Shown piece by piece: positions 21,732 to 34,302 of a DNA stretch of 64,000 nucleotides. Position numbers and translations under genes: made by a program. Source of the DNA: Mortierella sp. BCC40632. Lineage: Eukaryota > Mortierellomycota > Mortierellomycetes > Mortierellales > Mortierellaceae. Each line of letters begins with the position of its first letter. The stretch's first letter is position 1. The stretch covers positions 2,416,001-2,480,000 of the forward strand of contig WAEK01000001.1 of assembly GCA_011634665.1 (NCBI GenBank), written 5' to 3'. The notes below the pieces were generated by a model. It had not been told where the DNA came from, did no database searches, and saw only the letters and a program-made list of their open reading frames with translations.

Positions 21732-22973
21732 CACCTCTGTCCTTGTATCGATTGCATGCAATATCAATGCATATGCCGAGCTGAAGGATGCAAGGGAAAA
21801 GACTTGCATCTTCTTCGATATTATCGCCTATTTTTGGTGAGTTTGTCCCGAGAGGTTCTGTTGAAGGTCTTTAGTCAATATCACCACACACTTTCCTCAA
21901 CGCGATATTTTCCTAAATTCATGGCCTTCCATCGCACTCCGCTATGAAAAAAAAAAAAAAAGCGGTTCTTGTATATTTCGTCCCTTCGTACTCTCCCCCT
22001 CTCTCTCACAAACATTATTGGTATTCTAAATTCAAGCACATCTCCTCCAAGCTCTCTGAGGACTTTAGTATTTTTTTTCTCTCTATTCCTCCTACCGATG
22101 TATCTATCGATGAGATGACTCAAGAGAAGGGATCTTGCTCTTCAGGACACTTTTTTTTTTTTTTGTTTTTTTTTTTTTTTTCAGAGTCTAATCTCGATGA
22201 CATTTCTGACTCTTGAACATACTCATTGGTTCTGAATTTTAAGAAAGAATGTATGGAAGCATGTCACTTGGCTATTGAATTGGCGCTTTGTCATATCTGT
22301 CATTTCTTCCAAAAGAGTGCTTGTACCTTCAAAGGAGAAGAAGGCAATTTTGACCTGGATTGTAGTCATTCGCGGAATGAATTAAAATAGGGCTTGGCAG
22401 CCTTACCGAGCTGGCAATGAAGTTGCTGTTGCACATGTTGTTGCGCTCGCATGTTTCTTTCTTTTTCTTTTCTTTTCTTTTCTTGTTACAATTTAATTCC
22501 TTGATGCCGGAAGGAATGACGTTTTCAGTGGTGACTGCAATCGAGCAATAGTTCATATATCTAAAGTTTGATTTGAGGCATCCTGAGTATTCGGGTTGTG
22601 ATTTCAGGTTTACAGTCTAGGGTATGAATAGTCTGCCTCTATCGTGCCATACTCTGATGAAGGAATGAATAAGGATGTTGTAGAAATAGATCATAGTCTG
22701 CTATTCTTCTTCTTCTTCTTCTTCTTCTTCTTTTTATACACTCAGTTGCTGGTGTCTCATTGTCAAGTCTATGATTCTGAATTCAGTAAATGGGATCGCC
22801 TCTTTCTCCTATCCATATCATTATCGCCTGGTCATCAAATCCTGGCAGCGCATGATACCCTGTTGACATACATTGATTTACCACCTATTGCATTAAGAGA
22901 TCCTTTTGCTTGGTCATTTAGCGCAACTTTGATTTTACTAATGCCTCACCTAAGGGAGACGGGGAGAAGGTGA
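21454..22973 (+). other. coding-like segments, unresolved gene or gene relic
   Basis: Several plus-strand stretches look like protein rather than noise but could not be joined. 21454-21630, after a T-rich tract ending CAG, ends in MYYFPLPVDQPRV and a stop. 22217-22390 contains CHLAIELALCHICHFFQKS, a Cys/His-rich helix-like stretch, and ends in a stop. It continues the frame of 21944-22216 across one TGA. 22393-22460 contains LGSLTELAMKLLLHMLLRS. 22736-22973 contains SKWDRLFLLSISLSPGHQI and LTYIDLPPIALRDPFAW and ends in a stop. Several are preceded by pyrimidine tracts ending in AG. Premature stops and a frame change near 21625 suggest decay, but many very small introns remain possible. No family is recognised. 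Confidence 0.4.
21690..21727. repeat. A38 homopolymer
   Basis: A run of about 38 A within the unresolved coding-like region, followed by a short TATA stretch. Confidence 0.88.
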
Positions 22974-25413
22974 GGAAGACGGGGTTTTTAGGGTAACCTT
23001 TACGCGTCTTCTTACCATCTTGCAACACCTTACTATCCATCCCAAGACGCTCCATCATGATTATATCGCGAGACGGACCAAGATAGGGAAGGATCCGCTT
23101 CAGTTGTCAAGATATCCGCAGTCAATCGTATTAGGACCCGCAAACTCATTCTCTCTGTTATACTATGACGGTCAAGTCTAAAAAAACTAGAGCTTGGAGA
23201 AGGACTCAGAGTTGGCTCTTAACCAAACAAACACTGGATTGTGATAGTAAAAAGATGGAAGGAAGAGAAGATAAGAGTATGGAGAGCTCTAATGAGAGGC
23301 TGCGCCCAATCCATAGCAAGGAATACAGTTCGAGCCTCTCATGTCTGTTTTTTTTTTTCAAAGTCAGGTAAGAATGAAGAAGAGAAAGAAGAAAAAAAAA
23401 AGGAGATTCTGTTCCTGCTACACCCGTAGGGAATGGTTCCAACTGCCCATTCTGCAGTGCGAGCCTGAAATGAACCTGACTCGGTGCAACACTTTCCCGT
23501 ATCTTTAATGACAATCATTAACTCAGACAAGGGGAGAGAGGATCACAATAACCCTCAATGCCCAACTTTGATAGGTGTAATGGGCCTATTGTTCACATTG
23601 ACAGGCAAGCAACAGGGAAAACAAGATAGAGAGATTGAGTTGAGAGGGGGGCATTTCTCGGCTTAGGTTACCTGCTTTTGACTTTTTGCTCAATGGTTCC
23701 GTCCTCTGCCGGATACGCTTGCGGAGCCAAAGAGAGGGGGGCGCACTCTCGGAGGACAACGCGCAAGCTATCCACATTCACTCAGAGTCATCTGCCTGTC
23801 CGACCCGATTAGGGCTTGACTTTTTTTTTTCGAGTTACCCTATGACCCTCTTTGTGATTCTATCATTTTGGATTCGAGTTGGTACACCTTGTTCTCTGCT
23901 AGTCATGGCAGTGTTTTCGTAGGGGGTACGCATTTTTTTTTTTTTTCTTTTTTTTTTTAAAAAAAAAAAAAGTTTTTGATCGTGAGCATGAGTAACATGG
24001 GAGAACAATTGCGAATACTAGTAATAAATAGGAAAACATGTTGCTGAACCAATAGGGCGGTCACCAAATGGGCAATTGTAACAGAACACTCAGCCCCGAC
24101 GCAATACTTGGACGCAACAACAACAACATCAACAACGACAACGACAACAAAACACCTTCAATCGGGTCCAACCTCTCTTTTCCTCGTGTTTTGTCCTCTT
24201 AATACGGTAACTGCAGTGGAAGGTGAAAGTGGGGAGGGAGGACATTGTCCTGGAGTCGAGCTTAGGTCTAACGGTAAAGTAATCCCTTTCTCAGACATTT
24301 CACCATCATCGCTCGGGAGCTAATACATTGGAGAGTGTCATAAGCATGTGGATTCATATGCCAAGAGAGTAGACTTCTACTGGCGCTCTTTCTCTCTATC
24401 TCTTTCTCTGAAAAAAAAAATCTGGATCATGCGAGAAAAGACTGGCGAGCGCCAGGAAGCGCCAGGATTTTTTTCTTTTCTCTTTTTGCTCTTTCTTCGA
24501 TTGTGGTCAAAGCTACTGGCTCGCTGTAGAGAGTAAGAGCAAGAGAGAGAGAAAAAAATGGGTTCAAGAGATTTTATGCCGCAAGGTATGGCTTCACCCA
24601 GTGGAGCAATGGTTGCACCGGAAAGTGGGACGCTAAGGACTGATAAGCTTAAAAGAGAGAGGGAGAGAGAGCGCGGAGCAAAGAGAACCAACCGAGTCTG
24701 GCCTTAGGAAACGTGATCTCTCTCACAAGGGGTGGGCGAAGCGAGAACACTGTGAGGATACTCACACCTGACATTTAGTCGTGTGCGGGGTTAAAAGGGT
24801 ACTTTGGAGTAAAGAGTTGCCCGACCTCTACCGTATGTACGAAGCAAGCCCCCTTCCTTCCTTCTCCTGTGAGAGTCCCCGAAAGCATCCTACACCTTAC
24901 TGATGTCCATTCCGGCCCTTCTCTTTCCTATTTCTTCCTATGATCCTCCCCCTCGGGAAGAAGAGAGTATCCTACCACAAAGGATAAGATCCTGTTCCGA
25001 TGTCTTCCATGCCTCAAGAACGCACGAGGGTTCTTCCGAGCAAGGTCAAAGTGGCTCGTACACCTGTGACAAGAACCAGCAAGAGTGCTATACGGGCCGG
25101 ACTATTGTACAAATAGTAAAGTGTATGTGAGAGAGTATGTGAGAGAGGTGAGAGGAACGCAAGAAAGGCAAATCAGTCCGTGGGGCAAAGCGGGGAAGCC
25201 AACTGCCCAGGTTAGAACTCTCATTCGCAAGAAAAGAGTGGGGTCATTTAGGTTCTCATCGATTTGCCCATTCCTCTCCAGCCCTGCCAGCAGTATGATG
25301 GTTGAAACTCAGCCCCGCGTTTTCTTCTTTTTTGAGCGAGTGAAAAAGAGGGGAAGTTGTTGCATGCCGCATTGGAGAAAAGAAAAATGTGGGCAACTTT
25401 GAGTTGAAAAAAA

Positions 25414-25458
<45 letters not shown>

Positions 25459-28400
25459 CTGGCCGTTGGGACGGGGGAAGAGATAGACTCATAATTACGA
25501 CCAATAAACAAATCGTTTGGCTGAGAAAACGTGGGGAAGAAAAGGGTAGAAAGATGAGTGGCTATCTGCTGCACGCGTTGCTGTCTCAATTAGAAGGGAA
25601 AGGGAAAGGGAAAGGGGAAAGAGGTGGGATCCTGCCTTCTCCGCATCCTCGTTTATTCTTGGCAAGGTTCCTTGATGGATCAGCTCTCACTACTTTCTCT
25701 CTCCCCTCTTCCTTTGCGATCCCCACCCCATGCCAATAATCGTAGCCAACCTATGGTTTACTCCGAGGAAGGGGCTGAATGTGGGGTCTGCCATCACAAC
25801 TGGCATTTTCCAGAACATCATCGATATCCTGTGTCTCCACTTTTTTTTTTTTTTTTTTTAGTAGTCAAGACATAAAAATTACGGCCCCATGTTGCCAGTG
25901 TGAAGGTAGCAAGCAGGTTATATTCAAGCACCGAATACATTGCGTTGTATATCTCGACTCCACGTTCTTCTGAGGTCAAGTTATATCCAGTTGATTGAGA
26001 AGAAAAAAAAGGAATTGCTCCGGTGTACTTTTTTGCGTATTTCTAGCCTTGCTCCGGTAAAAAAGATGTAAATTGTCCAAATCAGAAGAGAGGGTGAACT
26101 TAGTGTACATAGGGATGGTACGCGCGGAGTGTCCACGGGCAATCCAAGTTGAGAAACGAAACGAAGACACGGAAAGAGGCATTGTAGAACAAAGAGGTGT
26201 GAGATCAAGCCGAGCGGAAAGCGGCGTAGGAAAAGACTGGGGATCAACGACCATAGTCTACGTACTCAAGAATCCTTCCATATTTCATGCACGCTAATCC
26301 TTTCTCCTTATTTTTTTTCTTTCCAGGCGGGCGTCAGAATATGTGCTATTGTTTTTCGCCCGTGAAACGAGCATGGTTGATCCAAGCGGCCGAGTTGGGA
26401 AGGGTGGAAAAAGAGGGGAACTTTGTACAAGAAAATGCGGGGGAGAGAGCCAAAAGCCTGACGATATGCGTACAATGTGCTCTCACTCTTTGCTGATTGA
26501 CCTGAGCATATGTCAGCCAGCAGTTCTTGAGCAACAAAGAGGCCTTTGCTTTGTTGAAAGAAAAAAAAAAGAAAAAGAAAAAAAGAAGCCATCGGAACTG
26601 CCTGGAGAAGTTCGGAACAGTGATCGAATCCTATTCGCTGTAGGAGTTCATATGGTGTCTTGCGGCTCTGGAATTTCTTCTGCTGAGATTGACAGGACAT
26701 GGGCAAATTGTCCAGGGGTGGGTGGGCGAAGAACAAAGAGTGTGGCCCGGAGGTGTCTTCAGGGCAGAAGAAATGGAGAATTAGATCTCAGCCCAACACG
26801 AGGAGGGTCCGTCAAAGGGTAAAAGAGTGGGTCTTTTTCTCTGCCCGAGAGCTGGAAAAAAAAAACGAGGTCAGAGGTTGAGATAACGGAGACTGAGATT
26901 CGCCATGTGTAATGCACCCCCTGTGAGGGCAAAAAAGAAAGAAAGAGAACAGCACACCTCGCCCAAGAGGAGTTCAAAGACATCCGGACTGGCTCGAGTC
27001 TATGAGATTGTAGTCATTGAGAAAGAAAGGACAGCATGTTCAACGCTGACCAAAATGGCTATGCTGTTGTGTTGATAGACTGTACTCTTTTCCTTGTGCT
27101 GTGCTGGATTGCTTGTTCCCTTCTTCGCCAATGGGCGGGTTTTGGCGTGGTCTGCAATACGTATCGAAAATAAACAATGTAAAGGACAAAATGTTAGAAT
27201 TTTCTTGTTGTGCGTGGGATGTAAATGTTTACGTGTGTTTGAGGGATGTTAGAGTCATTCTTTTGTTTTCGAGCTCGTTGTAAACAACCTGTCAACAACG
27301 CGCACATTACACGATACCTGTGGATTATGTAGCCAAGACTTCCAGGGCCACGAAGCTTCGCTTATCGGGCATGTGCGGATGGAAAGACTACTTCTAGTAC
27401 CAGTATCTATTCGCGCCCTCCTTAATTGCCCTCCCCCCTATACCTGGTAGAGGCACCACACCCTGCCCGCAATCCGATCCCTACACATGTGCAGAAAGAG
27501 CACTTGTGCAGGATGCAGAAGGATATGGATGGATCGATTGGTGAAAGAATTAAAGTCCGCATCCGAGCAGAGGTGACTATCCGGGGAACTGGATGAGCGC
27601 CTGAAGTAGTGAGAGTGCAAATGATGCAAAAAGGATTAAGTAAAGACCATTGTTCAACCAACCAAGGCATGGGCGAATAGGAAAAGAGAGGCGTGGGGAA
27701 GAAATAGGAAAGAGGGTTGCAGTCATTGTGGCGCATTGACCAGAGTCTACGGAATAGGATCCCCGCTTGGAGTCTTATCCAAACGTAGATGTCTTTTTTA
27801 TGGAGGTGTCCCATCTTCTAGCTGGTTTATAGTATACAAAGAAAAGAGGAAGCAATGGTTGGTGCATGAGCAATAGCCAGGAATGAACAGGAAAAAGTGA
27901 GCCACAAAAGTAAGGAAGATCTAGGAATCGATATTCATGCTGTCCTCTTCCTCCTGTCCCTATCCTCCTCCTACTACTACTCCTCCACCCCTCCACCCCT
28001 GCCCTCCTTCCTCGCTCTAATCTCGCCATTTGGGTTTCCCAGTGCTTAGAAAACGGGCAGTTTACACAACCTTAGAAGAGAAACGATAGAGAGTTTCTAA
28101 GATGCTGGGGGGAGGGGGAGGACAGAAGTATGAGATTCAAGAACTCGCGCTTGCGCACTTGCAAACAGAGGCTCGCCACTTTGGCCTTGAGGTCCCTTTG
28201 GAGGTCCAATCTGGAACTTTTTGCTCTTTATCGAGGGAGAGTGGAAGGCGAGCCATAGGCGTTTCGTGTTTGCCCTTTGTTCTCTCTCACCGGCGTTGTT
28301 CTTCCTTTAGGACGGCATGGTCTTGCAAGCAAACTGCTCGAGTGTCTGAGGTCATCGGGAAGCTGTGTATGGAGTTATCTTGTCAACAATGTCTTCGGAA

Positions 28401-29549
28401 CGACCAGTAAGAGGTCAAAACAAAAGTGTGAGGCGACCATGTTTGCATTCCATGTGGCAGCCACCGGGAGTGTGAGGAAAGAGCACGGTGGAGGCTGTCA
28501 TTCGGTACGGGTCCCTTTACTACATGATAGTTGAGAGGTGCCTAGGATAGTAGGAAGAATGATTCCGGCGCGTTTGTTGGTCAGGGTCGCGATGCGATTC
28601 GCTACAGAGACTGGGGAAAGCTTTCCTTCAGGGACCTCTCGTTCCGGTGGGCCATGGCAGGGGTCGGAAACTTGTCCAGATAGTACGGGCAGAGGATTAT
28701 GCGGAGAAGAGTGTGGACAGACAAAGACGCCCTAGACTTTATAGAGAGGTGAGAGAAATGAGGAGGGAGAGGCCCTTTTGATATCTCTCTCCATGTCCTA
28801 TTAGCGTGTGGGTAAAGCTGCAGGAAGGAGGAAAGGCTGGCAGGGCCCTGCAGCTTATGTGGTGTGCAACAACAATAGTGTTGTAGTGTATGAGAAGAGA
28901 GGGGGAAAGGCCGTTTCGTGCGGCTATTGTCTCTTACAAAGTTGAGTGAGGCACGGAGAGTGGGTGCGACGGAGAGGCAACTACACAGGGCCAGTGTGGT
29001 CCGTTGGAGCGCCTCCTTCCCCCACACGCTTCCGATCGCGCTTCGTGCGAATGAATGAATTCAGTAGAGTACGTAGACTAGTGCATTGCTTATCATGTCT
29101 CCTGGTGTCTGTGGGTTCGTTGCCTCTGCGTCTCCCTGTTGACGACTTGCGCGAGGCACGTCGGGTGGACGGTCTGAATGAATCGCCCGCTGTTACTCTA
29201 AACTGGTAAGATAAGGAAGCACACCCGCCGGCGACTGAATGGGTGTTCAATATCCCCGCCATTCAATCCTTCGCTGCCCGTTAACCTTCTTTTTTGTCGC
29301 TCTCTGTCTCCACCCACTTTTTCGAGACCGTCCTCTGTCCACTCCATATAAAAGGAGCATCTCTGCCATCCACTGCCTCCGATTTTTTTTCTCTCTCTCT
29401 CTCTCTCTCCCTCTCTCTCTCATACTGCCCAGATCTTCCTCGTACTTCCTTACTCTAACTCGCCTGCCGCTTATTTCTGCAATCACACCTTCTTTTCCAC
29501 CGAGCCTTGAGAACGACTCTTACCCATCAGCGCTGCACACATCTTTACA
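22974..29549. other. 6.5-kb gene-poor region upstream of the Mig1/CreA-like gene
   Basis: No open frame here has splice context, a domain or a family match. Contents are microsatellites (CAA/ACA near 24110-24150, GA near 25422-25456), T and A runs near 23933-23972 and 25840-25859, and purine-rich stretches at 24500-27000. The last 250 bases carry a TATA box and CT-rich leader belonging to the zinc-finger gene. It may be a long upstream regulatory region or hold non-coding transcripts; the sequence alone does not decide. Confidence 0.45.
29347..29354 (+). promoter_or_regulatory. TATA box of the Mig1/CreA-like gene
   Basis: TATAAAAG about 200 bases before the start codon, followed by a CT-repeat block at 29391-29420 and a pyrimidine-rich leader. 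The position fits transcription starting near 29390-29450. Confidence 0.6.
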
Positions 29550-30443
29550 ATGTCCATGACTATGACCCCAGCAATCGACTCGAAGTCTCCCGCCCTCTTG
29601 GCGGCACCAAGGAGCGGCCAGGATGCCCCCCGCCCTTACAAATGCCACATCTGCCCAAAGTCTTTCCACCGTCTTGAGCACCAGACCCGCCACATCCGCA
29701 CTCACACGGGTGAGCGCCCACACCAGTGCACCTTCGCCTCGTGCCAGAAACGTTTCTCTCGCTCAGACGAACTCACGCGCCACATGCGCATCCACTCCAC
29801 CAACAAGGCAAAGAAGGAACGCTCCACAGCACCGCCCTGTCACATCTCGATCAAGCCCTTTATGAAAGTTGTTATGGTTGCCTTTGATAACGAGAACCAG
29901 CAACGCGCGACGACGACAACCACCACGATGACCACCGCCAGCAACACCCCTTCTCCATCCCCCTCGCCTCGCATGCGCCAACAGGCTAGGCACTCACCTT
30001 ATCCAAAGACTGTATCTCAGAAGGATATGATGACCGTGATCCCTCAACAGCCCTCTCCTCCTCTGACAACCACCTCCTCGCCAGTGTCAAGTCATATGCA
30101 CTCGGATTCCGAGTGCGATTCAGCATCACCTCTGTTCACTCCCGAGTCCTCACCTGTGCCCCACGCACCCTTCCATGCTTACCATGCTCATGACCAACAC
30201 CAGCACCACCAGTACCATTACCCTCAGCAGCCCCAGCAACAGTTCCAGTTCCATCATGCTCATCACAGCTATGGCCAGCACCCTCACGGATTTTCGTCTC
30301 TGCCTCCTTTGAGCTCAGCTCGCAGCCCCAAGGCCTCTCCAGTGATCTCGTCCATGCCTCACCCTGTGTTGGCACCTTTCCGTCCTCCACAGGCTGTCAC
30401 CTTGCCTCCGATCTCGGCGATCATGAGCACACTCTTTGCTTAG
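29550..30443 (+). CDS. Mig1/CreA-type C2H2 carbon catabolite repressor
   Basis: Single-exon gene of 297 aa. Two adjacent C2H2 fingers at about residues 30-85 carry the hallmark of the Mig1/CreA family: [20 protein letters not shown] in finger 1 and [15 protein letters not shown] in finger 2. In fungi these proteins bind GC-rich sites and repress genes for alternative carbon sources when glucose is present. A basic KAKKER stretch after finger 2 is a probable nuclear signal. The remainder is rich in Pro, Ser, Thr, His and Gln, with a His/Gln block at about residues 208-245. The start ATG at 29550 is the first after the leader, with a second in-frame ATG two codons on. An unusually long gene-free region lies upstream. 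Paralogues with the same fingers are common, so a strict one-to-one assignment to CreA is not certain. Confidence 0.85.
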   Translation: MSMTMTPAIDSKSPALLAAPRSGQDAPRPYKCHICPKSFHRLEHQTRHIRTHTGERPHQCTFASCQKRFSRSDELTRHMRIHSTNKAKKERSTAPPCHISIKPFMKVVMVAFDNENQQRATTTTTTMTTASNTPSPSPSPRMRQQARHSPYPKTVSQKDMMTVIPQQPSPPLTTTSSPVSSHMHSDSECDSASPLFTPESSPVPHAPFHAYHAHDQHQHHQYHYPQQPQQQFQFHHAHHSYGQHPHGFSSLPPLSSARSPKASPVISSMPHPVLAPFRPPQAVTLPPISAIMSTLFA

Positions 30444-32225
30444 GATCTTCATCCTGCTTGTACTTTTTCACCTCCTACCTGCTTGACATGTCAAGGAACC
30501 TGTACATTAGATCAACGCCTGCTGCCATATTACAACCACCCTGCCACTATTAGATAGAACCAATTACCCTGTACCAATACTCATAATATAAACTGAATGA
30601 CCTCGAAACAAACTGCTGCCTTTGTGTGTGTGTATTTGCGTGCGTGCGTGCGTGCTTGCGTTTTTTTTTTTTTTTTTTTTTGGGAGGGGGGAAGGAAGGG
30701 AGAAAAAAGAAGGCTTCTTCTCTCTCAGTACTGACAGGCTGAATGCTCATGCAACTTGTACACAAACACCCCTCTCAAAGGGTCACATTGGTCTGTTGGT
30801 TCTTCTTTTTCTCCTTCCGATCTGTCTCATGGAAAACAACAACAGAGCATGGTTATCATCTCGCTTGGGATAGGATTCCCAAGCTTGCTCCCTTCCCCTG
30901 CTCTCTCCACATGATCCAGTTGGTTCTCCCTCGCATATCATTCTCATCCATCAAAGAAAGAAAGAAAAGTGATTGTCTATGCAGACGACAGGATCAACAC
31001 AAACAAAAGGGCAATGACCTCCAAAATCCACCAAAGGAAAAGAGATCAACATCATGCCGATAGTCAATGGAGTAAGAAGTGGGGGTGGAGTAGAGTGTGC
31101 CCAGTCGTCCCAGATCCCCACATTTTGTCCTTCTCTCTTGTTCTTTGACCTCCTCATTAGACTCGTTGGATCCTCATGATCGGGGCCCAATGGCCACCCG
31201 AACAGAAAACAGTGTCTTTGTACCCCTTACTCGACACACGATATCTCTGTTTATCCAAGAGTGGGAGGGGGTTAGAAGGACTAACGTCGACGAAAGAGAG
31301 AAAAAGTAAAAAAAAAAAAAGAAAGTTGGCGTCTTTCCCCGCAAATATGCGCATCATTGTTTATGGGCAACCCTCTCAACAACACTCGTCCTCTCTTTCT
31401 CTCCCCAATTTGGTGTTGCCAGAAATGCGGGGTGATAAAGAGGCCAAGAGAAAAAAGAATACATGGGTTGCGTCCCTGTTTTGATCTGAACCACTAAGGT
31501 TTGGTACTTTTTTTTTTTTTTTTTTTGCTCTCTGCTGAGTTTTTTATGGTTCTGTTTGATTTGTTCACTCGGAAGAAAACGTAGCGGAACTCAAGTCCCG
31601 TCTCCATCCAGTCTTCACTTTTCCTGGGGCCATCGTCTCCACATTTTTTTTTTCTCGCTTCATTTATTTTTTTCGAGTGTACATTCTCCACCTCTGATCC
31701 ATGTTTCGTGTTTACAGCTACTGTTGTACTGCAGATGGAGCAAGTGAAAAGTAGCCATTCAGCATGGTTGACCCCACTTTTTTTTAACTTTTTGCACCGT
31801 TGCTCCAGGAACATGCTGATTTCGCTTGGTGGGTCAAGGTTGTACGAAGTGGGACACCTGCTGACCCGTATTCGGTGGGTTTCATGGGTTCTATGCCTCA
31901 GCCTAATTGGAAAGTATCTATTCACTTTGTTTGGTGATCCTATCGGGGTGCGCCTCTCCAGAAAGTGTTAGTAAACATGGAGCACAAAAGTCATGTTTGA
32001 TATGGAGACTCTTGGTCACAAGAAAGTAACAAGGATGAGAGAATTGTGTGGAGTCAAATGGGCCTAACGTTGGTATGCAATTGAAAAAAAAAAAAAAAAG
32101 AAATACATGTTCTCAATAGACATACCTTACTCGGGTTCATTGGAGCCCCACTCGACTCCACTTCGACTGTTGTCGACTCTATCCATTTGTGCAGAGCAGG
32201 TACTGGCGTTTGTTATCTCCAATTA

Positions 32226-32256
<31 letters not shown>

Positions 32257-33165
32257 GTACGTTCGGAAAAATCTAGGCATCTAGACATCCTTCATCTCAA
32301 AGTTGGAAATCACACAGTGGAGCTCGATATTGTAATCTTTATGTTCACTCATAAAGGATAGTGACAAGAATGGACAGTTAAGCGATAGAGTGCCTGGAAT
32401 GGTAATAGCCGGTGAAGCCCGAGGGAGAGCAGGAAAGAACCCACACTTTTCCATCAGGTACCATCGATTCCATCCTGGGTGAGTCAACATTGTTTTCAAA
32501 GTCGAATACTGGATAACGCTTCTCCCATCGTAAAGAGATCAGTGATATGAGCTTGGGAGAAATAAAGTGGATACTAGGTCATCCGTACTTGAACCGATAG
32601 AGGCAAAGTCGCCACTCGACGCGCGATAAGACGAGGAAAAAATCTAGTCTCTACGACGGGTTTCTCATAATTTAGAAAAATAGAATCCAATGGCCAAGTT
32701 GAGGTCGCCGAAGAAGCGCTATTACTCAGCGCGAAATGTCATCCACTCTTGTACTTGTGATGTGTGAGCGAGATGGAAAGAGTTCTTCTTTCCTTTTGTT
32801 GAATTCTTTCTGTATGGATGCTACAAAGTGCCACAGTACATTTTTCCCGCCTAGTTCGCACACAATGTTCTCCTCAAAAGATAGCACTAGACTCTCGAGT
32901 CCAGCAGGCGTCGCTTTGAGCGAGTAGATAGATCCCCTGAGGTTATTGTTGCGAGCACCAATAATGGAGACCAAGATAAATTCTCTTGTTCTCTAAGGTT
33001 GCTCTTTGGTGGCGTTATTGGAGCAATAGACTGGTCCTAGGCTTCGCGTGGAGGAGGGCAAAGCCACACCCGTTTTGTGCCTTGTCAGGCCAAGGTCCTC
33101 TGGTCTCTATCCACCACAGTTCACCAAAGCACCTTTACTCGACCACGTTCTCAACAAACTAGAAA
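30444..33165. other. 2.7-kb intergenic region
   Basis: Starts with the 3' UTR of the zinc-finger gene, including a GTGT/GCGT alternating stretch near 30621-30660 and a T run near 30661-30680. T runs follow near 31508 and 32228. Open frames on both strands lack starts or splice context. The last 200 bases are probably the CMC1 promoter. No supportable gene. Confidence 0.45.
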
Positions 33166-33779
33166 ATGCATATTCTCACAAGAGCTGAAGAGGAATACCT
33201 ATTCAAGGCGATGAAGGCGCATGCCCTCAAGGAATGTGATCCCATCGTCCGAGGTAATGGGAAGCGACAGAGAAAAGAGGCCGATTAACGACATTCGTCT
33301 CATGGAGAGGTTACTCACTCGAATTGTCCGGCTTTGATCCTCATTCCAAACTCCTAGAATTCGTCGAATGCACACAAGGGAAGCTCTTTAGTGTCCTCTG
33401 GGGCTGCAGAAAACAACACAGGGCCATGAACAAATGTCTTGGCGAATAGTAAGTGGAGTGGACTAAGTTTTTGCCTCTGTGGTCGGCCTGCTCTCTCTAG
33501 ACTCCGCAGTGCACATCCACTAACTGCCATTCTGAATACCATATTTGCTGGCTGCTCGACCAAACGTTGACTTGCAACTCTGAATGAATGGTGCTTATCG
33601 ATAACATGGATACTCTTCCGTATAGCACAACCCAGGAGCATCTGGATAAGCTTAGGATCCAGTACCTGAACGATCTTGCAGAGGGAAAGATCGACCACGC
33701 TCAATTGCAAAGAGAGCAGAAGGCCAAGGAGGACGAGATCAAGAAGAAGAGCAAGGCTGCCAGCATGGGTGTCCACTAG
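33166..33779 (+). CDS. CMC1: Twin CX9C protein of the Cmc1 family
   Basis: Small intermembrane-space protein for copper delivery and cytochrome c oxidase assembly. Exons are 33166-33253, 33358-33448 and 33626-33779, and phases agree for 110 aa. Both CX9C motifs are visible after joining: C-DPIVREFVE-C and C-RKQHRAMNK-C, with the typical CLGEY following the last Cys. The N-terminus MHILTRAEEEYLFKAMK resembles the start of the Cmc1 domain. The C-terminus is a charged Lys/Glu helix. There is no presequence, as expected for substrates of the Mia40 oxidative import pathway. The exons are too short to stand out as open frames. It converges on the BLOC-1 subunit gene. Confidence 0.85.
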
Positions 33780-34302
33780 ACCACATCCAACTCCTAGCCT
33801 CCGCGCCATGATCAGAAGAAATAAACATTTGAAGCCAAGATGACAATTCAGGATGCTCTCGTTCTGCGCTAAAGCTATCTTTTTTGGCCGCGTTTTTGTC
33901 CCAGGCGTTTTCAAAGAGAAAAGAGGCTGTCAAACTGTTGAGTACATACAGTTGATCCGAGCATAGACACATTGTTTGTTGATGAGCGTCTTGTTCAGAC
34001 AGTCCTTTATTGCCTATACAAGCCGAGGCGGTAGTAAGTCAAAGAATCCAAATATCGACTGATCCTCGCTAGTACATTGCATATGTGGACAAATGAGTGT
34101 ATGACTCTTGCCAGTCCGAGGTTTCTCTTGCGCCAAGCGCAAGTAAAGAGTAGACTTGTCAGTCTGTAGCATGTCGCCGACCTTTCCCGCATATTCTGGA
34201 ATACAGAGAAGGCCTTTTCCTTTTGCAGAAAAAAAAAAAAAAAAGGGGGGGTCGCCTCGAAAGAAAACCACAGCCTTCCTTCGAGAGGTGTAGAGCCAAG
34301 GT
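33780..34302. other. convergent intergenic region, CMC1 / BLOC-1 subunit
   Basis: About 520 bp between the stop codons of two convergent genes. An A run at about 34230-34244 precedes a G run. No coding signal. Confidence 0.45.

Noticed and set aside
31494..31925. 143-codon minus-strand frame
   Set aside because: No ATG, ends in a Lys run, and has no splice context or family resemblance.
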